In this document: piece by piece, positions 17,320-26,076 of the stretch
How positions within the stretch are numbered: the stretch's first letter is position 1
Layout of the letters: each line of letters opens with the position of its first letter
Assembly: GCA_017656505.1 (NCBI GenBank)
Contig: JACDNU010000012.1
Location: forward strand, 1 to 53,756
Source of the DNA: Archaeoglobus sp.
Lineage (GTDB): Archaea > Halobacteriota > Archaeoglobi > Archaeoglobales > Archaeoglobaceae
Reading direction: 5' to 3'
DNA length: 53,756 bases
Notes under the pieces: model-generated
Told to the model about the DNA's origin: nothing
Seen by the model: the letters and a program-made list of their open reading frames with translations, nothing else
Database searches by the model: none
Position numbers and translations under genes: made by a program

Positions 17320-17826
17320 TCAGACTTCGTTTATCGGCTCCACGAGAAGGAGATTTTTGCTCTTACAAACCTCCCTCAAGATATCCAAAGCCTCTTCAAG
17401 CTTTTCCTGTCCGGTTGCGGAAATCGTGAGCATGGCTGTTGATGGTCTATTGACTTCCGGCATCGTAAGCTCCATGTCAATAACCTCTGCAAACCCCGTT
17501 GAATCGATTCTGCTTATCGTATCACTCAGATCGGTCTTGACTATGTGCCCTATTACCATCACAGATGTCGTTGCAATCAGCCTTATTTCGTTGTAACTCT
17601 TGACGATTACCCCCTTTTCCTTCAGCTTCTCCACTATCCTCTTCGCATCTCTCTCATCCTCAACAGAGAAAGAGATCTCAACCGGAACCCTTTTCAACGG
17701 AGTTATCTTGTCCCTCTGGTGGATTATGGTGAGTATATTTCCGCCACCCCTTGAGATTGGCTCTAAAGTGCTCAGCAACTGTCCCGGCTTATCCAAGAGC
17801 TCTACTACCACCGATATGATCGGCAT
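17320..17826 (-). CDS. ACT-domain regulatory protein
   Basis: Stand-alone ACT protein of 168 residues. The first ACT domain (about residues 1-75: PIISVVVELLDKPGQLLSTLEPISRGGGNILTIIHQR) has the beta-alpha-beta start with DKPGQL, a usual amino-acid-binding loop. The C-terminal half (about 80-165) looks like a second ACT-like fold. It is encoded between ilvE and hom with 9- and 19-base gaps, so it probably binds an end-product amino acid and feeds back on homoserine dehydrogenase, replacing the ACT domain that other HSDs carry. That role is inference from context. Confidence 0.85.
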   Translation of the reverse strand: MPIISVVVELLDKPGQLLSTLEPISRGGGNILTIIHQRDKITPLKRVPVEISFSVEDERDAKRIVEKLKEKGVIVKSYNEIRLIATTSVMVIGHIVKTDLSDTISRIDSTGFAEVIDMELTMPEVNRPSTAMLTISATGQEKLEEALDILREVCKSKNLLLVEPINEV

Positions 17827-17845
17827 TTTATCCCTTACAGCATAT

Positions 17846-18718
17846 TCAATCGTAAATTGGCGTTCCCTCCCTTTCAGTAAGCTCTCTGAACTTTTCCATC
17901 AGCATTTTCGTGATCTTCCCGGGCTTTCCGTCACCTATTTCCCTCCCATCGATGATAACAATCGGGGCTATTTCAGCAGCCGTTCCAGTTACGAAGACCT
18001 CATCAGCGGAATACAGATCGAAAAGTCCGAGATTAGTCTCTTTAAATGGAATACCGAGTTCCTGAAGAAGTTCTATCGTTGCAGCCCTCGTTATTCCCCG
18101 CAGATTGTTCAGGGTTGGAGGTGTGAAAACCTCCCCATTTTTCACGATGAATATGTTATCTCCACTTCCCTCCGAGAGATACCCATTCGTGTCGAAGAAT
18201 ATCGCCTCATCACCTCCCTTCGCATTCGCTTCGATCTTGGCAAGAATGTTGTTGAGATAGTTCATCGATTTTATACTCGGCGGCAAAGCATCGATGGCGT
18301 TCCTCCTGATGCAGACAGTAACGGCCCTCAAGCCTTTTTCATACAGATCTCCATAGAGCTTGCCCCACTCGATGGTTATTACGATTATCGTAGGCTTGGG
18401 GCACATCCTCGGATCTAAACCAAGGTCTCCCCTGCCCCGCGTGACTATGGGCCGGATGTAAGCATCCCTCAGCTTATTCTTCCTCAAAGTTTCCAAAATT
18501 ATCTGCTTGAACTCATCCTTCGAAACGGGAATTTTCAGGTCTATAACCTTTGCAGAGTCGTAGAGCCTGTCTATGTGCTCGTCGAGCCTGAAAACTTTTC
18601 CGTTGTATGCTCTTATCCCCTCAAAAACCCCGTCGCCATAGAGAAAACCATGGTCGAAAACACTAACCTTCGCTTCCTCTTCAGGAACGAACTCTCCATC
18701 GAGATAGACCAATCCCAT
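17846..18718 (-). CDS. ilvE: Branched-chain amino-acid aminotransferase
   Basis: Class IV PLP-dependent aminotransferase of 290 residues. Segments are [19 protein letters not shown] (about 20-38), YIRPIVTRG, the PLP-lysine segment [14 protein letters not shown] with K150, [23 protein letters not shown] and [12 protein letters not shown]. It performs the last step of Val, Leu and Ile synthesis. It is first in the minus-strand unit with the ACT gene and hom, linking branched-chain and aspartate-family synthesis. A start at the first ATG fits [10 protein letters not shown] of the family. Confidence 0.93.
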   Translation of the reverse strand: MGLVYLDGEFVPEEEAKVSVFDHGFLYGDGVFEGIRAYNGKVFRLDEHIDRLYDSAKVIDLKIPVSKDEFKQIILETLRKNKLRDAYIRPIVTRGRGDLGLDPRMCPKPTIIVITIEWGKLYGDLYEKGLRAVTVCIRRNAIDALPPSIKSMNYLNNILAKIEANAKGGDEAIFFDTNGYLSEGSGDNIFIVKNGEVFTPPTLNNLRGITRAATIELLQELGIPFKETNLGLFDLYSADEVFVTGTAAEIAPIVIIDGREIGDGKPGKITKMLMEKFRELTEREGTPIYD

Positions 18719-18853
18719 AGAATTACACCGAAATTAAAAACCCAAGACACCTATAAAAATATATCGCATCTTCAGCCAACCTTCAGCCACTCTTCAGCCC
18801 GGTCTCAAGCCTACAGGTCAAAAGGTTTAAGGATCGGTTACGAACCTAATCTT

Positions 18854-19021
18854 ATGCGAAGCCAGACCAAGTGGGGGATGTTTTTCATAGTACTAGCATT
18901 GGCAATTCTAGTCATCTCGGCTTTACACCCCATCGCAATGATTTACTCTGTACCGCTTTTTATCCTTGGGGTGGCGCTAATCATATTCAGAAAAAGGGAA
19001 GAGATTATCGAGGAACCCTGA
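18854..19021 (+). CDS. Small two-helix membrane protein
   Basis: Short protein of 55 residues: MRSQTKWGMFFIVLALAI opening one hydrophobic helix, then a second (MIYSVPLFILGVALIIF) and a basic C-terminus RKREEIIEEP. I do not recognise a family. The frame is open from 18575, but that upstream part is antisense to ilvE and lacks protein-like features, so I start at the ATG at 18854. AAGGTTTAAGG about 28 bases upstream can act as TATA element for a leaderless mRNA. It precedes the YbjQ and Tat genes on the same strand and may be co-transcribed. Confidence 0.55.
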   Translation: MRSQTKWGMFFIVLALAILVISALHPIAMIYSVPLFILGVALIIFRKREEIIEEP

Positions 19022-19070
19022 TCTCTTATCAGAAAAGCTAATTAACTTCTAGGAAAACCAGAATTTGGTG

Positions 19071-19391
19071 ATGGAATTGATCGTTACAACTACTTTTGAA
19101 GTCCCCGGAAAAAAGATCGAGGAGGTTTTGGGAATTGTAACTGGTAACACGGTTAGGGCAAAACACATTGGAAAGGATATTCTTGCAGGGCTTAAGAACA
19201 TCGTGGGAGGAGAACTGCAAGAATATACGGAGATGCTCTCCGATGCAAGGAAAGAAGCCTTGGCTAGAATGATGAAGGGAGCCGAGAAACTCGGAGCAGA
19301 TGCTGTAGTTGGAGTTAGATTTACAACTTCCCAAACCATGGCTGGAGCCGCTGAGCTTCTCGCTTATGGCACTGCTGTCAGGCTAAAATGA
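19071..19391 (+). CDS. YbjQ/UPF0145-family protein
   Basis: Small protein of 106 residues with the YbjQ (DUF74) pattern: an N-terminal strand IVTTTFEVPGKKIEEVLGIVTGNTVRAKHIGKDILAGLKNIVGGEL split over residues about 3-50, then EALARMMKGAEKLGADAVVGVRFTTSQ. Members form pentamers and are sometimes called heavy-metal-binding domain proteins, without a settled role. The frame includes TTG GTG ATG; I start at the ATG at 19071. It lies just upstream of two TatA/B-like genes on the same strand. Confidence 0.82.
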   Translation: MELIVTTTFEVPGKKIEEVLGIVTGNTVRAKHIGKDILAGLKNIVGGELQEYTEMLSDARKEALARMMKGAEKLGADAVVGVRFTTSQTMAGAAELLAYGTAVRLK

Positions 19392-19424
19392 GCTAAATTT
19401 AGATCAAGCGATTGAGTGAGAAGC

Positions 19425-19757
19425 ATGTTTGGCTGGGGTGAGCTCGGAGTTGTAATCATACTTGCAATCGTGCTTCTAGGCCCAGACAGACTGCCGGAGA
19501 TCTTCAAAACTCTTGGAAAAATCTATTACGAGTATAAAAAGGCCAGAAAGAGGTTTGAGCTGGAAGTTCTTTACGGCTACAAGCTTCCCGATAAAGATCT
19601 GCTGGACAAGCTGTCCCAGAAGAGGATAGATGAAATTATGAAAGCCGAGCTTGAATCGAAGGGCAGAGAATGGGATGAAAACATAAAAAAGCTCCTTTTG
19701 GATAGAAACACAGAAGAGAAAACAAACGTAGATCAGAAAGAGAATTCAGCAAAGTGA
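19425..19757 (+). CDS. TatA/TatB-like twin-arginine translocase subunit, divergent
   Basis: Protein of 110 residues. MFGWGELGVVIILAIVLLGPDRLPEI gives a short N-terminal membrane helix, the Pro-containing hinge and an amphipathic helix (IYYEYKKARKRFELEV), the Tat A/B plan. It has LGPDRLPE, the TatB-like form of the hinge, where the paralogue at 19814 has FGASKLPELARSLG, the TatA form. A charged tail follows. It probably takes part in export of folded, cofactor-containing proteins. The frame extends to a GTG at 19416. No tatC is in the window. Confidence 0.78.
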   Translation: MFGWGELGVVIILAIVLLGPDRLPEIFKTLGKIYYEYKKARKRFELEVLYGYKLPDKDLLDKLSQKRIDEIMKAELESKGREWDENIKKLLLDRNTEEKTNVDQKENSAK

Positions 19758-19813
19758 CACCGGAAGATTTAAAAAATCGAAGAGTGCAGATTTAATAGAT
19801 TGGAGGTGTTTGA

Positions 19814-20134
19814 ATGTTCACAATAGGCCCGAATGAGATCCTTGCAATACTTATTATCGCGTTTCTGTTATTTGGAGCAAGCAAACTTCCAGAACTTGCG
19901 AGAAGCTTAGGCAAAAGTATGGGAGAGTTCAAAAAGGCCCAGAGAGAGGCTGAAATAGAACTGAGACAATTCGAGAGGGATCTTGCAGAAGGAAAGTACA
20001 CCCAATCAGACAAAAGGGCTAAGCTTGAAAAGATTGCGAAAGATCTTGGTATTGACCCAGAAGGAAAAGATGATGATGCGCTTTTAGAAGAGATTAACAA
20101 GGCTCTTCCAAAAACAGAGAAGACTGAGCCTTAA
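19814..20134 (+). CDS. tatA: Sec-independent translocase subunit TatA
   Basis: A 106-residue TatA: MFTIGPNEILAILIIAFLLFG as membrane helix, the conserved FG hinge and ASKLPELARSLGKSMGEFKKAQREAE as amphipathic helix, then an acidic charged tail. TatA polymerises to form the translocation path with TatC. GGAGGTG precedes the ATG at a good distance. It lies 56 bases after the TatB-like gene. Identification of the family is secure; which of the two works as B is inferred. Confidence 0.88.
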   Translation: MFTIGPNEILAILIIAFLLFGASKLPELARSLGKSMGEFKKAQREAEIELRQFERDLAEGKYTQSDKRAKLEKIAKDLGIDPEGKDDDALLEEINKALPKTEKTEP

Positions 20135-20173
20135 AAGCCTTAATTCTGCTATTCTCTATTATTCATTATTCTA

Positions 20174-21079
20174 TTATTCTCCCCCAATTTCTATTTCTAG
20201 CATGTTGTTGTTCAGAAGATTGTACCTGAAGCTAACTCCTGCAAATTCGAGAGTTTCAAAAATTTCTGAGAGAGAGGGAAAACCCTTGAACGATGGGATT
20301 AGGGAGAAGTAAAGCTCAAAAAGGTCTCTTTTATCCGGTTCAAGATCGGAAAACAGAAAACTGCTTATCAAAATTCTGCCCTCATACTCCAATGCCTCGA
20401 GAGCATTTCTAAGAACAGCCTTTCGATTTGAGACGTTTTCAAGCAAGAAGGAGATTAAAACAACATCATACTTCCTTTTAAAGTAAAGTCTTTTTTCCGC
20501 ATCTTCTTGCCTTACACTCCCCTGATCGAGGAAGTTTTCCCGTAATCTGAAAGAGGCGAGCTTCGCAAGAGGGGCTGAGAGCTCAACTCCTGCATATACG
20601 CCGGAGTTGCCAACCAGTTTTGAATAGTAAAGTGGCGATACACTCCCGCATCCCAGATCAAGAACCCTCAAACCCTTCTCTACCACTCCTTTCTCCGCCA
20701 CGATTTCCCTACAAAGCTCAAATACACCACCTTTAAGCCACAAATCCCAGAGATCTGCATCTTTTATGAAACCCAAGGTGATGTTTGGATGGTTTGGATG
20801 AACTAAGGCAAAATAGCTGCTCCTCTCCATACAGTCAAAGAGGTCAAGAGAAGTGCGATCCACATCCATTCTCATCTTATCAAAAGCCTGATTCAGCAAA
20901 GCATCATAATCGGCCTTTTCAAAAAATCCAAGCCATCTATCGCAGTATTCTTTGTTGGGATAACTTGCTTCCCGCCGAAAGAGACCTGTCTTAATTCCGA
21001 AGTAGTATGACTTTAGAACAAGATAGGAATGGATGAATTCCATCGTTGCTTCGAGGGTTGCCTTGCCCTTCTGGATCAT
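20174..21079 (-). CDS. SAM-dependent methyltransferase
   Basis: Class I methyltransferase of 301 residues. The SAM-binding motif is GLRVLDLGCGSVSPLYYSK (about residues 139-157), followed by VYAGVELSAPLAKLASFRL (acidic residue after strand 2), RQEDAEKRL and YDVVLISFLLENV. The N-terminal 130 residues are helical and not recognised. It overlaps the upstream winged-helix gene by 4 bases (ATGA-type junction), so the two are translated together. They lie downstream of the archaellum genes, 80 bases after flaJ. The substrate is unknown; an archaellum-linked substrate is only a guess. Confidence 0.75.
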   Translation of the reverse strand: MIQKGKATLEATMEFIHSYLVLKSYYFGIKTGLFRREASYPNKEYCDRWLGFFEKADYDALLNQAFDKMRMDVDRTSLDLFDCMERSSYFALVHPNHPNITLGFIKDADLWDLWLKGGVFELCREIVAEKGVVEKGLRVLDLGCGSVSPLYYSKLVGNSGVYAGVELSAPLAKLASFRLRENFLDQGSVRQEDAEKRLYFKRKYDVVLISFLLENVSNRKAVLRNALEALEYEGRILISSFLFSDLEPDKRDLFELYFSLIPSFKGFPSLSEIFETLEFAGVSFRYNLLNNNMLEIEIGGE

Positions 21080-21414
21080 ATGTACAACCCCTTGTAGAAC
21101 TCTACGATGTGTTTTGCAACCCTCCTACCCATCTCAGTTGCTCTGTAGTATTTATATCCATCTCTATCAATCACTTCCACCAATCCCAGTTCTATGAGGG
21201 AGCTGTTGCCATTGTAACGGTTCCCCATTCCTCTTATGCATCCCAAAACGTTGGAGGCGTCGCTCCCAACTTTTCTGGCAATATTGGCAAGATAATCGTA
21301 GTTAGGATAAATAGAGCTGAGATGGATCAATACTCTCTTTCGAAGCGTGCTTTTATTTAGGGATCTAAAGATGTGAGGATCGAGGGTTAGCAGGAAACTA
21401 TCCATCGATCTCAT
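21076..21414 (-). CDS. Small winged-helix DNA-binding protein
   Basis: Protein of 112 residues with an archaeal winged helix: LRKRVLIHLSSIYPNYDYLANIARKVGSDASNVLGCIRG (HTH, about 25-65), then IELGLVEVIDRDGYKYYRATEMGRRVAKHIVEF (wing and last helix). It resembles the small regulators next to euryarchaeal archaellum operons (for example EarA-type proteins), but I cannot assign it to that family by sequence alone. Its promoter CTTTTATAA lies 20-25 bases upstream and overlaps a palindrome, so it may autoregulate. Either the ATG at 21414 or that at 21405 could be used. Confidence 0.7.
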   Translation of the reverse strand: MRSMDSFLLTLDPHIFRSLNKSTLRKRVLIHLSSIYPNYDYLANIARKVGSDASNVLGCIRGMGNRYNGNSSLIELGLVEVIDRDGYKYYRATEMGRRVAKHIVEFYKGLYI

Positions 21415-21434
21415 TATAATAATAACTATTATAA
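21414..21434. promoter_or_regulatory. Palindrome over the promoter/start of the winged-helix gene
   Basis: TTATAATA and TATTATAA form an 8-bp perfect inverted repeat with a 5-base spacer (ATAAC on the plus strand) directly upstream of, and touching, the start codon of the winged-helix gene. It overlaps the likely TATA element, the place expected for an autoregulatory operator. AT-only arms make chance occurrence more likely. Confidence 0.45.
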
Positions 21435-21493
21435 AAGAATTTTGGGATTGCTATTGCTTATATTATTATGTAAACAATAAAAAAGTTCTAAAT

Positions 21494-23176
21494 TTATTGC
21501 ATCGGGGTTATAACAAGTAAATCAGTTATCAGCTTCTTTGAAACAAATCCAGCTATTGCGGAAAGCCAGACCATGCCAACGAAATGAGGGAGGGCGGCAA
21601 TAAACCTCCCACCATCCATGACCTTTATTGCAAGGGAGGATACTGCAGAATGAATAAGCAGAATTATGAAGACAAGCATGTCAATGAATGAAAGATCCTC
21701 AGGCTCGACAACGTGCAGAATGTCGCCGATGTACTTCTGAGCTGCTCCCAAGCTTGCGTAGAGGTGACTCATGCTCTCCACAACCCCAAAAGAGATGTAG
21801 AGAGAGAAAGCTATCCCTATAATCACACCATAGCTTATTCCAACGAAAGAGCTTGCTGCCTGATTTCTCTTCGCCCTTAAGCTGTTCAGGAGGTTGAAGT
21901 TGTTGGCAACTATGGTAGCAACATCCTTGGGATCGCTGCCAATTCCTATCGCTTCGGTGAACATATCCATAAAGCGGTAGATGAGGTTGCTGTTCGTTCC
22001 GATGCTGAACTTCTGCCAGGCGCGAAGCTTGTTTATCCTTGTGTTCAGCCTTTTATACAGGGCTCTAACATCTTCTGTCAGCTTTCCAAAGTCGTGAGCT
22101 GTGAGATACTTAAGCGACTCGAGTATGTTTCCTCCCCTCGCAGAAGCTGAGGCTCCAAGGCTCATAATGAACGAAGGCGCATTCCTGTCCTTATCCCTTA
22201 TCTCCTTCTCTTCATTTCTTGCCTTAATTCCAGGCAAGATTAATGGGGTGGTAGATATCGCGATGAAGAATGGGAAGGGAATGTCTATTAGTTTTAAAAC
22301 GTAGTTCAGGTATCCTACCACCGTGAAAACTATAAGGGTGGCGATAATTCCAACGTTTGTCCAACGAAAGAGCTTCGCGTCAACGCTGGTAAGCTCCCCA
22401 GAAGTTTGCCAGACTGGGTCTTGGGGTGCTACAGCTTTGAGATAGGTTATAACACCTGCCTCCGTCAAAACAAAGAAGAGCATTATGAGATACATCATGT
22501 AAACAACGCTTATTCCAGTCAGGAAAGGCATTATGATGGCAAATGCAGCGAAGAAAGCTAATGATAAAACTATGGAGACATAAAGCTCCTTGAAGACATC
22601 AATACTGTAAAGCTTGCCTGAATAATGGGTTGAGAACTCATCCATAACAACCTTTTGCTCCCTCTTTATGAATTCTTTAAAGTCTTCGCCACTGTCCAGC
22701 TCGTGAGCCATTCTGTCGAGGAAATCGGAGAATATGTTGCTTGGGGTTCTTCTCGCTATAAATCTACATGCCTGAGCAAGATTTCTGTTCCACCTGTCCA
22801 TAAGGAGGTAGATCTTTCTAGTCTCCTCTGCCAAAGCTTTGTATTCCTTTCTTTGGGAGATCATCCTCATCATGTCGACCCTGTCGATCTCTGAGGTTGC
22901 CAAAGTGCCCATATGCGTTATGTAAAAGTGGATGTTGTTGTCTATCTCGTTCCTCATCCTCCCCTCGATTATCTTCGGATACAGAATAGCAACGGCAAAG
23001 ATTAAAGCTGGAACTGCGTAAAAAATTAGGGCAAAAAGTCCTACAAGCTCCATTAAGGTTTGAAGGAGAAGGAGAGCTACTATCACGAAAATGAGAGCGA
23101 GAACACTAAGTGGAAGAAAAACGAAACGGAAGTATCTTTCCGGCTTTATTCCGAGGTGTCTGAGATTGGGGAACAT
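21494..23176 (-). CDS. flaJ: Archaellum membrane platform protein ArlJ (FlaJ)
   Basis: Integral membrane protein of 560 residues homologous to TadC/GspF type II secretion platform proteins. Hydrophobic groups are at about residues 15-65, 195-240, 270-315 and 440-555. Cytoplasmic loops contain MRNEIDNNIHFYITHMGTLATSEIDRVDMM and MAHELDSGEDFKEFI, and the second repeat SFIMSLGASASARGGNILESLKYL, as in archaellum FlaJ. It anchors the motor and is driven by ArlI. It is the last gene of the archaellum operon, 24 bases after flaI. Confidence 0.93.
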   Translation of the reverse strand: MFPNLRHLGIKPERYFRFVFLPLSVLALIFVIVALLLLQTLMELVGLFALIFYAVPALIFAVAILYPKIIEGRMRNEIDNNIHFYITHMGTLATSEIDRVDMMRMISQRKEYKALAEETRKIYLLMDRWNRNLAQACRFIARRTPSNIFSDFLDRMAHELDSGEDFKEFIKREQKVVMDEFSTHYSGKLYSIDVFKELYVSIVLSLAFFAAFAIIMPFLTGISVVYMMYLIMLFFVLTEAGVITYLKAVAPQDPVWQTSGELTSVDAKLFRWTNVGIIATLIVFTVVGYLNYVLKLIDIPFPFFIAISTTPLILPGIKARNEEKEIRDKDRNAPSFIMSLGASASARGGNILESLKYLTAHDFGKLTEDVRALYKRLNTRINKLRAWQKFSIGTNSNLIYRFMDMFTEAIGIGSDPKDVATIVANNFNLLNSLRAKRNQAASSFVGISYGVIIGIAFSLYISFGVVESMSHLYASLGAAQKYIGDILHVVEPEDLSFIDMLVFIILLIHSAVSSLAIKVMDGGRFIAALPHFVGMVWLSAIAGFVSKKLITDLLVITPMQ

Positions 23177-23199
23177 TTTCTCTCAACCTGCCACTACTA

Positions 23200-24894
23200 C
23201 TAAATTCTGAAAGGCAAGCCTTCCATTCCCTTCTTGTAGAAGTTCCAGATCACCTGCGAAACTTCCTTGTATGCGAAGATCTTCTGCTCCACCATCTTAT
23301 CCAGAATCATCTTTCTCAGCTCCATTTCTTCATAGATAGCTCGAGGATCCTCGTAGCCTGCCGTTTGCGCTATCTTGTTCTCCAACACATAGCTGTTGTA
23401 AAGCCCCCTGAAGATGTGGGTATCAGTTACGGAATCCCATTCGAAGACCGTTCTCGTCACAACTCCACCTATGTCTTCATAGTAGCCCTCTATCTCCTCA
23501 ACAACAAGACTCCTCCTCAAAAACTGGCCCTTTCGATAAACGGCCTGCTGGATGAGAACAACGTTGAGGTTGTCAACGAAAGTAATTGGGACGTTGATGG
23601 GATCACCGGTAAGCCTCTGAATGAGCTTCTTCACTGTTCCGGCATGGAAGGTTGCTAACACTGGATGACCTGTCTGCATGGCCTGAAAAGCAACGGATCC
23701 TTCCTTTCCTCGAATCTCACCTACTATTATGTAGTTCGGCCTGCTCCTCAACGCAGCCCTAAGCAGGTCAAACAAGTCAACTCTGCCGGTCTCACCTCTC
23801 TCTCTTGTGTTCAGCTGCTGCCATACAGCATGCGGCACTTGAACCTCAGGTGTGTCTTCAGCTGTGTAAATCTTCGAATCCGGCTTGATGAAGGGAAGCA
23901 TGGCATTCAGCGTTGTTGTTTTACCGCTCGCAGTCTCACCGCTAACCCAGATGCTCATTCCGTACTCCAAACAGAGCCATAAGTAAGCGGCAACCTCCGA
24001 ACTTATCGTTCCAAAATTTATGAGCTGGGTTATGCTTATCGGCGTTTCAGCGAACTTCCTGATCGTGAATGATGGACCTTTTAGGCTGACATCTGTAGAA
24101 TATATTATGTTTATTCTGCTCCCATCGGGCAGCGATCCGTCAACGACGGGCTCTCTCTCACTTACCGGCCTCCCCATTCTTTCCCCAAGGTTTTTGAGAT
24201 ACTCTGCCATCTTTATGTCGTTGCCAAAATCGATGTTCGTCGGCATCATGTCGAAGATCTTGTGAACAATGTGCGTATTCTTAGGCCCGATGACGTGGAT
24301 ATCCTCAATGAAGGGGTCTCTGATGAGGGGCTCAAGGGGTCCAACACCTATGACATCCCTCTTTATCAAATAACGAAATTTGGCGACCTCCTCCTTTGTA
24401 AGCGGGATCTTCTCGAAACCGAAGGAGAACTTCTTCTTTTTTATTGAAGTTTTAACGTCAACTATCTCCGACGTTTTGTCGATCAGCACGTCGATTATCT
24501 CATCCAATTCCTCCTCATTCTCCGGAACCCTTTCGTAGGGGGCAAGTTCAAGCATAGCATCCATTAATTTTTGGTATTTATCTTCCTCTCCTGGCTGGAG
24601 CCGTGGTTCAATGGCATGATAGTGCTTTTTCAAGTCTTTATCGGTGTAAACATGGATGAAAATTGGATCTCCGACTGGATAAATCAGATTGGGCTTGGGG
24701 AGAGACTTCATGTCCCTTGTTAAGGCCGGAACGAAATTGGGAATCTCGCCCTCCTTTCTTTTCATGTCAAGGTATACTCTAAGATGGGGGTTTCTCTTAA
24801 GGGCATCATCAAGCGTATCAGATTTTGGCCATCTTTCCTTTTTCTCCTCAACCGGCTTTTTTTTCTTTACTACCTGTTTAACTCGCCTCCCCAA
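23200..24894 (-). CDS. flaI: Archaellum motor ATPase ArlI (FlaI)
   Basis: Type II/IV secretion-superfamily ATPase of 564 residues that powers archaellum assembly and rotation. Walker A is VSGETASGKTTTLNAM (about 316-331), followed by Asp-box TAEDTPEVQVPH, Walker B region NYIIVGEIRGKEG and the His box MQTGHPVLATFHAGT. The N-terminal 200 residues hold the archaeal-specific domain with GFEKIPLTKEEVAKFRYLIKRDVIGVGPLEPLIRD. The basic N-terminal tail (KQVVKKKKPVEEKKERW) is unusually lysine-rich. It starts 11 bases after flaH. Confidence 0.95.
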   Translation of the reverse strand: MGRRVKQVVKKKKPVEEKKERWPKSDTLDDALKRNPHLRVYLDMKRKEGEIPNFVPALTRDMKSLPKPNLIYPVGDPIFIHVYTDKDLKKHYHAIEPRLQPGEEDKYQKLMDAMLELAPYERVPENEEELDEIIDVLIDKTSEIVDVKTSIKKKKFSFGFEKIPLTKEEVAKFRYLIKRDVIGVGPLEPLIRDPFIEDIHVIGPKNTHIVHKIFDMMPTNIDFGNDIKMAEYLKNLGERMGRPVSEREPVVDGSLPDGSRINIIYSTDVSLKGPSFTIRKFAETPISITQLINFGTISSEVAAYLWLCLEYGMSIWVSGETASGKTTTLNAMLPFIKPDSKIYTAEDTPEVQVPHAVWQQLNTRERGETGRVDLFDLLRAALRSRPNYIIVGEIRGKEGSVAFQAMQTGHPVLATFHAGTVKKLIQRLTGDPINVPITFVDNLNVVLIQQAVYRKGQFLRRSLVVEEIEGYYEDIGGVVTRTVFEWDSVTDTHIFRGLYNSYVLENKIAQTAGYEDPRAIYEEMELRKMILDKMVEQKIFAYKEVSQVIWNFYKKGMEGLPFRI

Positions 24895-24905
24895 GCTCCC
24901 ACCCC

Positions 24906-25601
24906 CTAAGCAACGGCAGCAATCTCAACAACCAGCCCGATTCTCGGCTCAACCCTGAATGCTGTCTGTTTTGAGTAACTTCCCTGTGCGAAATTGTACT
25001 TTTTGATCGCCATCAGGTTTTTCAGATCCGTTCCAACCTTTTTCGTTGAGGTTTCGATTAGAAGAGATGCTGCCGATTCGACTTCGTTCATGGTTCTGCT
25101 ATCCAGCTCATCTTCCAAAGCTGTAAGAACGATTACCTTCCCAGTTGCTGCGATTCTTTTAAAGAAACCCATTAAATCGATGCTCGATTTCTCATCTATG
25201 TCAAATCTAATGAGAGAAGAGAAGCTGTCGATGAAAACAACCTCTGACTCAAAAATATGTCTGGATGAGATCAATCTTTTTGAATAATCGCTCCTTTCTT
25301 TGTTTTCGCTAATAAGGGGATACACAGGAAAGAACTTTAGCTTAGAAGAGATTATACCCCTTATAACGTTGTAGCCTAAAGAGACCATCTGTTTTATGAA
25401 ATCTGTAGTCGTAAGCTGGGTGGAGATGTAGGAGACAGATATGTCATTGTTCAGCAGGCCAAAAACCATTCTTTGGCATATAACCGACTTACCGCTTCCA
25501 TGATCTCCTTTGATTAAACCTATTGTGCCGGCCGGCAAACCACCACCAAGCTTCTTGTGAAATTCATCGTTTTGAATTTGGAGGGAGTAAAGGGAGGCCA
25601 T
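24906..25601 (-). CDS. flaH: Archaellum regulatory ATPase ArlH (FlaH)
   Basis: RecA/KaiC-like protein of 231 residues. It starts MASLYSLQIQNDEFHKKLGGGLPAGTIGLIKGDHGSGKSVICQ, with Walker A GDHGSGKS (about 31-38), and has VVFIDSFSSLI as Walker B, GFFKRIAATGKVIVLTALEDEL and the C-terminal RVEPRIGLVVEIAAVA strand typical of FlaH. FlaH binds ATP and docks to FlaI-FlaJ and to the cytosolic ring. It is 9-10 bases from both neighbours, within the archaellum operon. Confidence 0.93.
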   Translation of the reverse strand: MASLYSLQIQNDEFHKKLGGGLPAGTIGLIKGDHGSGKSVICQRMVFGLLNNDISVSYISTQLTTTDFIKQMVSLGYNVIRGIISSKLKFFPVYPLISENKERSDYSKRLISSRHIFESEVVFIDSFSSLIRFDIDEKSSIDLMGFFKRIAATGKVIVLTALEDELDSRTMNEVESAASLLIETSTKKVGTDLKNLMAIKKYNFAQGSYSKQTAFRVEPRIGLVVEIAAVA

Positions 25602-25610
25602 ATTACCACC

Positions 25611-26066
25611 TCAGATTGTGAATTTCAAGGAATCGGAATGTCCATTTTCAAGAATAACCGTTATCTTGTGATCTCCGGATGAAAGATTCGTTCTAACGAA
25701 GATCTGGCCGAGATAGCCCGGCTTCAGCTCTCCGTCTGGGTTTAGCCTGAGGTTAGCTTCGGAGATAAAAGCACCGTCGATTAAAACCGTTAGTGTTGAT
25801 TCTGTCATCAGGATGGATTTCGTCCCAATATTTTTGATATAGAATGTATATTCAGGAGGAGAGACAGAGTTGTTAACGGGTATGTTTACCGGATCATTTA
25901 CAATCTTGAAATCCGTGCCTATTTTCGTCTCCAGATTCTCCCCCTGAACCTTCAATCCAATAGAGACTTTCTCAACTGTCGTTACGAGCATTGCGGAGAT
26001 GGAGGAGGCAAGAATGACTGCTGCAACGAAGAATATCACATGAGCGCTGCTATCGCCAAATGCCAT
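25611..26066 (-). CDS. flaG: Archaellum stator protein ArlG (FlaG)
   Basis: Protein of 151 residues with one N-terminal membrane helix (SSAHVIFFVAAVILASSISAMLV) preceded by MAFGDSSAHV, and a beta-sandwich outside (YTFYIKNIGTKSILMTESTLTVLIDG; GDHKITVILENGHSDSLKFTI), the FlaG plan. With FlaF it forms the pseudoperiplasmic stator that holds the motor to the S-layer. The frame begins at a GTG at 26075, but the ATG at 26066 follows GAGGTGGTG and matches FlaG N-termini. It lies between flaF and flaH. Confidence 0.88.
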   Translation of the reverse strand: MAFGDSSAHVIFFVAAVILASSISAMLVTTVEKVSIGLKVQGENLETKIGTDFKIVNDPVNIPVNNSVSPPEYTFYIKNIGTKSILMTESTLTVLIDGAFISEANLRLNPDGELKPGYLGQIFVRTNLSSGDHKITVILENGHSDSLKFTI

Positions 26067-26076
26067 TTTCACCACC

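Noticed and set aside
17600-18418. 272-codon plus-strand frame
   Set aside because: Antisense to ilvE and the ACT gene, without family features.
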